DNA of 64,000 nucleotides from Paraprevotella clara YIT 11840 (lineage in GTDB: Bacteria; Bacteroidota; Bacteroidia; Bacteroidales; Bacteroidaceae): NCBI RefSeq assembly GCF_000233955.1, contig NZ_JH376604.1:20879-84878 (forward strand). Direction: 5' to 3'. Shown here in pieces: positions 59,467-64,000 of the stretch. The translations under genes and the position numbers were made by a program. How positions within the stretch are numbered: the first letter of the stretch is position 1; the number at the start of each line of letters is the position of its first letter. The notes beneath the pieces were generated by a model. That model did not search any database and was not told the origin of the DNA. It was given only the letters and a program-made list of their open reading frames with translations.

Positions 59467-61788
59467 ATGAAACACTTTGATTTCAAGTTTTTGCGCGTGT
59501 GGATGGTCTTGTGGTGTGCAGGTGTGCTTTTTCCTGCGGCAGGACAAGGCAGCGCGGGGTCGGCTGACGTCTTGCGGCTGATAGAGAAAGTAAATGACTA
59601 TTGGCAGGCGAACAATTCGCCCAAGACGCGTGCTTTTTGGGACAACGCCGCTTATTACACCGGAAACATGGAAGCTTACAGGCTGACCGGGAAGGTTGCT
59701 TATTATGAATACAGCCAGCAATGGTGCGAGCATAACCGTTGGCGGGGCGCAAACAGCGATGACAAACGGAACTGGAAGTACAAGACGTATGGCGAGGGGC
59801 AGGATTTCGTGTTGTTCGGTGACTGGCAGATTTGTTTCCAGACCTACATCGACATGTATAATCTGAATCCGGCCGATTATAAGGTAGCCCGTGCGAAGGA
59901 GGTAATGACGTACGCCTGTCATTTGGATGAGAACAAGTTCTGGTGGTGGGCGGATGCCCTCTACATGGTGATGCCGTTGATGACGAAGATGTATAAGTTG
60001 ACGGGTGACCGCATGTTTCTGGACCGCATGTACGATAACTTCTTGTGGAGCGACAGCCTGATGTATGATGCGGAGGCGCAGTTGTATTACCGTGACGCGA
60101 AGTATATCTATCCCAAAGTGAAGACTGCCAGTGGCGGAAAGAGTTTCTGGGCGCGTGGCGACGGATGGGTGTTGGCAGGTTTGGCCAAGGTACTGGGCGA
60201 CATGCCGGAGGACTATGAGCACCGCGGTTTCTTTTTGAAACGGTTCAGGGAGTTGGCGCAAGGTGTGGCACGCTGCCAGAGGCCGGAAGGATATTGGAGC
60301 CGCAGTATGTTGTGCGAAGAGGATGCTCCGGGACCGGAGACGAGCGGTACGGCATTCTTTGCCTACGGCCTGATGTGGGGCGTAAACCATGGTTTGCTGG
60401 ACAAGGCCGAGTATGCTCCGGTGATTGAGAAAGCTTGGAATTATCTGGTTTCTACGGCGCTTCAGCCCAATGGCAGCATCGGTTATGTGCAGCCCATTGG
60501 CGAGAAGCCCGACCCGACCCGTAAGGTGGATGCTCGGTCGCAGGCACCGTTCGGTACGGGGGCTTGGCTGTTGGCGGCTTGCGAACGTGTGCGTTATCTG
60601 GATGGTAGCGTGGAGGATAAGAACTCCCTTTCCATAAAAGTAGAGGTAAGGAATACGACGAAAGACAACCGTAACGATGTGGTGGAACTGGAGGCTAAGA
60701 CGATATTTGAGAAACTCGGTATCGGTGGCGGACGTCAGTTTGTGGTGTATGACGGAGACAGGGCAGAAGTGCCTTATCAGTTGACTCATGACGGTAAGCT
60801 CCTGTTGCAGGCTTTCGTTCGTCCCGCTTCTTCCACCGAACTGACTATTGTGAAAGGCTTACCGGCCGACTACCGTTTCACGTCGTGGGGACGTGTGTAT
60901 GCTTCGCGTGAAGACGATTTGGCTTGGGAAAACGACCGGAACGGTTGGCGGGCATACGGTCCGGCCATCCAGAAAAGCGGACAACGCATTTATGGTTTCG
61001 ATGTGTTTAATAAGAATGTGCCTTATCCGATGCTCGAAACTTTCTACCATAGCGAGTTGACTTCGTACGGCCTGCAGGACAAGTTGCGTAAGGCCGGACG
61101 TGGAGGCGAGTGTGCCGCTTTGCATCGTACGTTGACTTACCACCGCGACCATGGTTACGGAATGGATGCCTATACGGTAGGCCCGACGATGGGAGCCGGT
61201 GTGCCCGCTTTGATGGAAGGGAAGGCCTTTGTCTATCCCTTATGTTATAAAGAGGTGGAAATCCTGGACATGGGGCCGTTGCGCTTTTCTGCCCGTATGG
61301 TGTTTGCCCCGGTACAAATCGGTCAGGATAAGGATGTGGTGGAAACCCGTGTCATTACACTGGACAAGGGGACGCATCTGAACAAATGTGAAGTGACTTA
61401 TGCCAATTTAAGTGAAGCCCGTAAGGTGGCTGCCGGTATTGCCGTGCATAAGAGTATGCCGGATGCGTATGTAATGAATAAAAAACTCGGTTATGTGGCG
61501 TATGCCGATGCGATGGATCATCCGGAGGCGATGAACGGGCTGATATACATCGCTTGCTTGTTCCCCGAAGGCTTGAAGTCGGTCGAATATGTACCGATGG
61601 CGAAAGAAGAGGCTGGTGCCGTGGGGCATGTGGTAGGAGTCAGCAACTACGAACCGGGTGATACTTTTACCTGTTATTTCGGTTCCGCATGGAGCAAGTA
61701 TGACATGCCGGATATGGCCGTTTGGCAGGAAAACGTGGAGCGGTACGGCCGTCAGTTGAAAACGCCTTTGGCCGTGACATTGAAATAA
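59467..61788 (+). CDS. GH88/GH105-type unsaturated glycuronyl hydrolase with DUF4861 domain
   Basis: This 773-residue exported protein has a signal peptide (about 1-27, ending FPAAGQ). Residues about 35-385 form the (alpha/alpha)6 barrel of GH88/GH105 enzymes, with WWWADALYMVMPLM (likely catalytic Asp163), the helix-start RGDGWVLAGLAKVL and ETSGTAFFAYGLMWGV. These enzymes remove unsaturated galacturonyl or rhamnogalacturonyl residues left by pectin lyases. Residues about 395-770 match DUF4861, a beta-sandwich common in Bacteroidetes. It neighbours a GH3 gene in the same direction, suggesting a plant cell-wall carbohydrate role. Confidence 0.88.
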   Translation: MKHFDFKFLRVWMVLWCAGVLFPAAGQGSAGSADVLRLIEKVNDYWQANNSPKTRAFWDNAAYYTGNMEAYRLTGKVAYYEYSQQWCEHNRWRGANSDDKRNWKYKTYGEGQDFVLFGDWQICFQTYIDMYNLNPADYKVARAKEVMTYACHLDENKFWWWADALYMVMPLMTKMYKLTGDRMFLDRMYDNFLWSDSLMYDAEAQLYYRDAKYIYPKVKTASGGKSFWARGDGWVLAGLAKVLGDMPEDYEHRGFFLKRFRELAQGVARCQRPEGYWSRSMLCEEDAPGPETSGTAFFAYGLMWGVNHGLLDKAEYAPVIEKAWNYLVSTALQPNGSIGYVQPIGEKPDPTRKVDARSQAPFGTGAWLLAACERVRYLDGSVEDKNSLSIKVEVRNTTKDNRNDVVELEAKTIFEKLGIGGGRQFVVYDGDRAEVPYQLTHDGKLLLQAFVRPASSTELTIVKGLPADYRFTSWGRVYASREDDLAWENDRNGWRAYGPAIQKSGQRIYGFDVFNKNVPYPMLETFYHSELTSYGLQDKLRKAGRGGECAALHRTLTYHRDHGYGMDAYTVGPTMGAGVPALMEGKAFVYPLCYKEVEILDMGPLRFSARMVFAPVQIGQDKDVVETRVITLDKGTHLNKCEVTYANLSEARKVAAGIAVHKSMPDAYVMNKKLGYVAYADAMDHPEAMNGLIYIACLFPEGLKSVEYVPMAKEEAGAVGHVVGVSNYEPGDTFTCYFGSAWSKYDMPDMAVWQENVERYGRQLKTPLAVTLK

Positions 61789-61813
61789 GTTGTGTCGCGA
61801 TGCCGTTTTGAAC

Positions 61814-61851
61814 AAAAGGTTGGTTTTGCAAAAAAGCAGGACCGACCTTTT
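61814..61851 (+). terminator. Probable terminator after the GH105-type gene
   Basis: AAAAGGTTGGTTTTGC (61814-61829) can pair with GCAGGACCGACCTTTT (61836-61851) over 16 bp with three G-U pairs; the stem ends in TTTT. It may act on both strands. Confidence 0.6.
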
Positions 61852-61968
61852 ACGTTATGGGGCGGGGCGGTCTTAATATTATCCATGCAATTAGTGTTTT
61901 TCTCCATGTCTGTTCTTTGGCGAATTATTTTATTTTGCAGGATAGAATCATTTATAATTTAAATAAGC

Positions 61969-64000
61969 ATGAAAAATACTGTATTTGTTTTGTGGTTAGG
62001 GTTGGTCGTGGCTGATATAGGCTGGGCACAGAACGAACCTTACAAGAATCCTGATTTGTCTCCTCGTGAACGGGCTGAGGATTTGTTGAAGAGGTTGACA
62101 CTGAAAGAGAAGGCTTCTTTGATGATTAATTCTTCTCCCGCAGTGGAGCGTTTGGGCATCAAGCCTTATAACTGGTGGAGCGAGGCGTTGCACGGAGTGG
62201 CCCGTAGCGGAGTCGCTACGGTTTATCCCATCACCATGGGTATGGCTTCCGTGTTCGACGATAAGGCCGTGGAGGCCGTGTACACGACGGTAAGCGACGA
62301 GGCTCGTGCGAAATATCACGATGCGCACAAAAAAGGCCGCTACGGGCAGATGAACGAAGGATTGACGTTTTGGACGCCCAATGTGAACATCTTCCGCGAT
62401 CCCCGGTGGGGACGGGGGCAAGAGACTTGGGGAGAAGACCCTTACCTGACTTCCCGGATGGGTGTGGCTGTGGTCAGGGGCTTGCAAGGTCCTGCGGATG
62501 CCAAGTATGACAAGTTGCACGCTTGTGCGAAACATTATGCCGTGCATAGCGGGCCGGAAGCCAAGCGTCATTATTTCGACGTGGAACAGCTTGACCCGCG
62601 CGATTTGTGGGAGACTTACTTGCCGGCTTTCAAGGTATTGGTCCAAGAAGCCGATGTGAAAGAAGTGATGTGTGCCTATCAGCGTTTCGAGGGAGAACCC
62701 TGTTGCGGGAGCGAACGCCTGCTCCATCAAATCCTGCGCGACGAATGGGGATTTAAATATGTGGTGGTGAGCGATTGCGGTGCCATCGGTGACTTTTTCA
62801 ACCCGGGCTTGCACGAGACGCATCCCGATGCCGCTACAGCCAGTGCTTCCGCAGTAACCAGCGGGACGGACTTGGAATGCGGATGGGGGGATTACATGCA
62901 ATTGGAAGCGGCAGTCGATAGGGGATTGATAACGGAACACCGTATCGACACCAGTCTCTGCCGTTTGTTGGAAGCCCGTTTTGCGCTCGGGGAAATGGAT
63001 GACGACTCGTTGGTGCCTTGGAGTCGCATCGGCATAGATACTGTAGATTGCCAGACGCATAAGCAGATGGCCTTGGACATTGCCCGTAAGTCTTTGGTCT
63101 TGTTGCACAACGACGGGGTGCTTCCTTTGGACAAGACGCGTGGCGATGTCGTCGTAATGGGGCCGAACGCGGTGGATTCCGTCATGCAGTGGGGAAACTA
63201 CGAAGGTACGCCTTCGCATACCTATACGGTCTTGGACGGTATTCGTGAAAGGCTTGGCCGTGACGTGCGATATGAAAAAGGGTGCGACCTTCTGAGTAAT
63301 GAAGTCTTCGATTCTTATTTCCATCAGTTGTCGCACGACGGGAGGACGGGATTGAAGGCCACGTATTGGAATAATCTGGAGATGAAAGGAGAGGCGGTCG
63401 CCACGCAGGAATTAGCCACTCCGATTAACAAGAACAACGGAGGGAATACCGTGTTTGCGGCAGGAGTGAACCTGCAAAACTTCACAGCGGTGTACGAAGG
63501 TACTTTCCGTCCGTCGCAGGGTGGAAAATATGATTTGGTGATTGAAGGAGACGATGGTTACCGCGTGTATGTGAACGGCGAGAAGGTCATTGATTACTGG
63601 GGCGAGCATGCCCGCGAAAAGCGAGAATACGCCTTGGATGCCACGGCAGGGAAAGATTATGATATTAAAATCGAGTACATGCAGGCTGCGGGTGAGGCTT
63701 TGTTGAAGTTCGACGTGGGTGTTCGTCGTCAGGTTTCTCCCGCCGAAGTGGTTGACCGTGTGAAAGATGCCGGCACGGTTGTTTTCGTAGGCGGCATATC
63801 TCCGGATTTGGAGGGTGAGGAAAAGAACCACGTCAACTGTCCGGGCTTTGCCGGAGGCGACCGTACTTCTATCGAGTTGCCTCAGGTGCAGCGCGACATC
63901 CTGAAGGCGTTGAAGGCAGCGGGCAAGAAAGTGGTGTTCGTCAACTGCTCGGGTTCCGCCATGGCCTTGGTACCGGAGTTGGAATCGTGCGATGCCATCT
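61969..64000 (+). CDS. GH3 beta-glycosidase with inserted PA14 domain (cut by window end)
   Basis: The visible 677 codons start at ATG 61969 with a signal peptide (MKNTVFVLWLGLVVADIGWA). The GH3 N-terminal barrel has WWSEALHGVAR, NIFRDPRWGRGQETWGEDPY, KHYAVHSGPE and the nucleophile Asp269 in VVSDCGAI. The WWSEALHG and SDCGAI forms are those of xylan 1,4-beta-xylosidase/arabinosidase members. The C-terminal GH3 domain begins at about 365 (ARKSLVLLHNDGVLPL) and is interrupted by a PA14 module at about 460-585 (ATYWNNLEM, EGDDGYRVYVNGEKVIDYW), a carbohydrate-binding insert known in GH3. The end is missing. Confidence 0.9.
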   Translation, partial: MKNTVFVLWLGLVVADIGWAQNEPYKNPDLSPRERAEDLLKRLTLKEKASLMINSSPAVERLGIKPYNWWSEALHGVARSGVATVYPITMGMASVFDDKAVEAVYTTVSDEARAKYHDAHKKGRYGQMNEGLTFWTPNVNIFRDPRWGRGQETWGEDPYLTSRMGVAVVRGLQGPADAKYDKLHACAKHYAVHSGPEAKRHYFDVEQLDPRDLWETYLPAFKVLVQEADVKEVMCAYQRFEGEPCCGSERLLHQILRDEWGFKYVVVSDCGAIGDFFNPGLHETHPDAATASASAVTSGTDLECGWGDYMQLEAAVDRGLITEHRIDTSLCRLLEARFALGEMDDDSLVPWSRIGIDTVDCQTHKQMALDIARKSLVLLHNDGVLPLDKTRGDVVVMGPNAVDSVMQWGNYEGTPSHTYTVLDGIRERLGRDVRYEKGCDLLSNEVFDSYFHQLSHDGRTGLKATYWNNLEMKGEAVATQELATPINKNNGGNTVFAAGVNLQNFTAVYEGTFRPSQGGKYDLVIEGDDGYRVYVNGEKVIDYWGEHAREKREYALDATAGKDYDIKIEYMQAAGEALLKFDVGVRRQVSPAEVVDRVKDAGTVVFVGGISPDLEGEEKNHVNCPGFAGGDRTSIELPQVQRDILKALKAAGKKVVFVNCSGSAMALVPELESCDAI

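Noticed and set aside
59458..60789. 443-codon minus-strand frame opposite the GH105-type gene
   Set aside because: His/Arg-rich composition without motifs, fully covered by a well-supported gene on the other strand.
61996..63336. 446-codon minus-strand frame opposite the GH3 gene
   Set aside because: The plus strand encodes an unbroken GH3 enzyme with a signal peptide and nucleophile motif; this is its shadow.
1..64000. CRISPR arrays, tRNA or rRNA genes, insertion sequences
   Set aside because: I saw no repeat-spacer pattern, no cloverleaf or rRNA-like stretch, and no transposase or integrase frame. A systematic scan with dedicated tools was not possible.

Overview
The window comes from a Bacteroidales chromosome, most likely Bacteroides or a close relative. 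Evidence for this is the many promoters with a TAnnTTTG -7 element, a long NusB, the RprX/RprY two-component pair, an EF-G paralogue of the EF-G2 type, a GldB-like lipoprotein, DUF3276 and DUF5606 proteins, and polysaccharide-degrading GH105/DUF4861 and GH3/PA14 enzymes.

Layout. 1-778: housekeeping genes on the minus strand (start of pth, rplY). 924-8900: a visibly GC-rich VirE-family P-loop gene and a complete type I restriction-modification operon (hsdM-hsdS-small ORF-hsdR). 9022-33125: an AT-rich accessory locus described below. 33239-42886: DUF3276, then nusB-yajC-ybbR-coaE, DUF5606, an ECF sigma factor, rpe, comEC, a DHH phosphoesterase and a DUF4827-like lipoprotein. 42887-51505: hemW and EF-G2 in divergent orientation, rprX-rprY, a small membrane protein, a MarR regulator, rpsF-rpsR-rplI and a small lipoprotein. 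51756-55947: mtaB, a GT2 glycosyltransferase, a gldB-like gene and an RsmI-like methyltransferase. 56067-64000: a DPP-IV-like peptidase, a radical SAM protein, a GH105/DUF4861 enzyme and a GH3 enzyme cut by the window end.

The accessory locus is the notable part. One long plus-strand operon (10236-31716) encodes four proteins with double-glycine leaders and a full type I export machine: a C39-peptidase ABC transporter, an HlyD-type adaptor and a TolC-type outer membrane channel. Two cargos carry HExxH zinc-peptidase-like domains. Two cargos share a leader, a conserved region and Ser-Gly hexapeptide repeats, but have different C-terminal domains. The operon also holds a UDP-xylose synthase, a GT14-family glycosyltransferase fused to a methyltransferase, a GT4 enzyme, a GT7C-like enzyme and two LanC-like proteins without the usual zinc ligands. 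Secreted or membrane proteins follow each cargo and could be immunity or accessory factors. Minus-strand DUF707-type glycosyltransferase genes bracket the operon. My inference is a machine that glycosylates and exports large effector-like proteins, possibly xylosylating Ser-Gly repeats in a way that parallels the animal proteoglycan linker. The family assignments come from reading motifs by eye; no database search was run.
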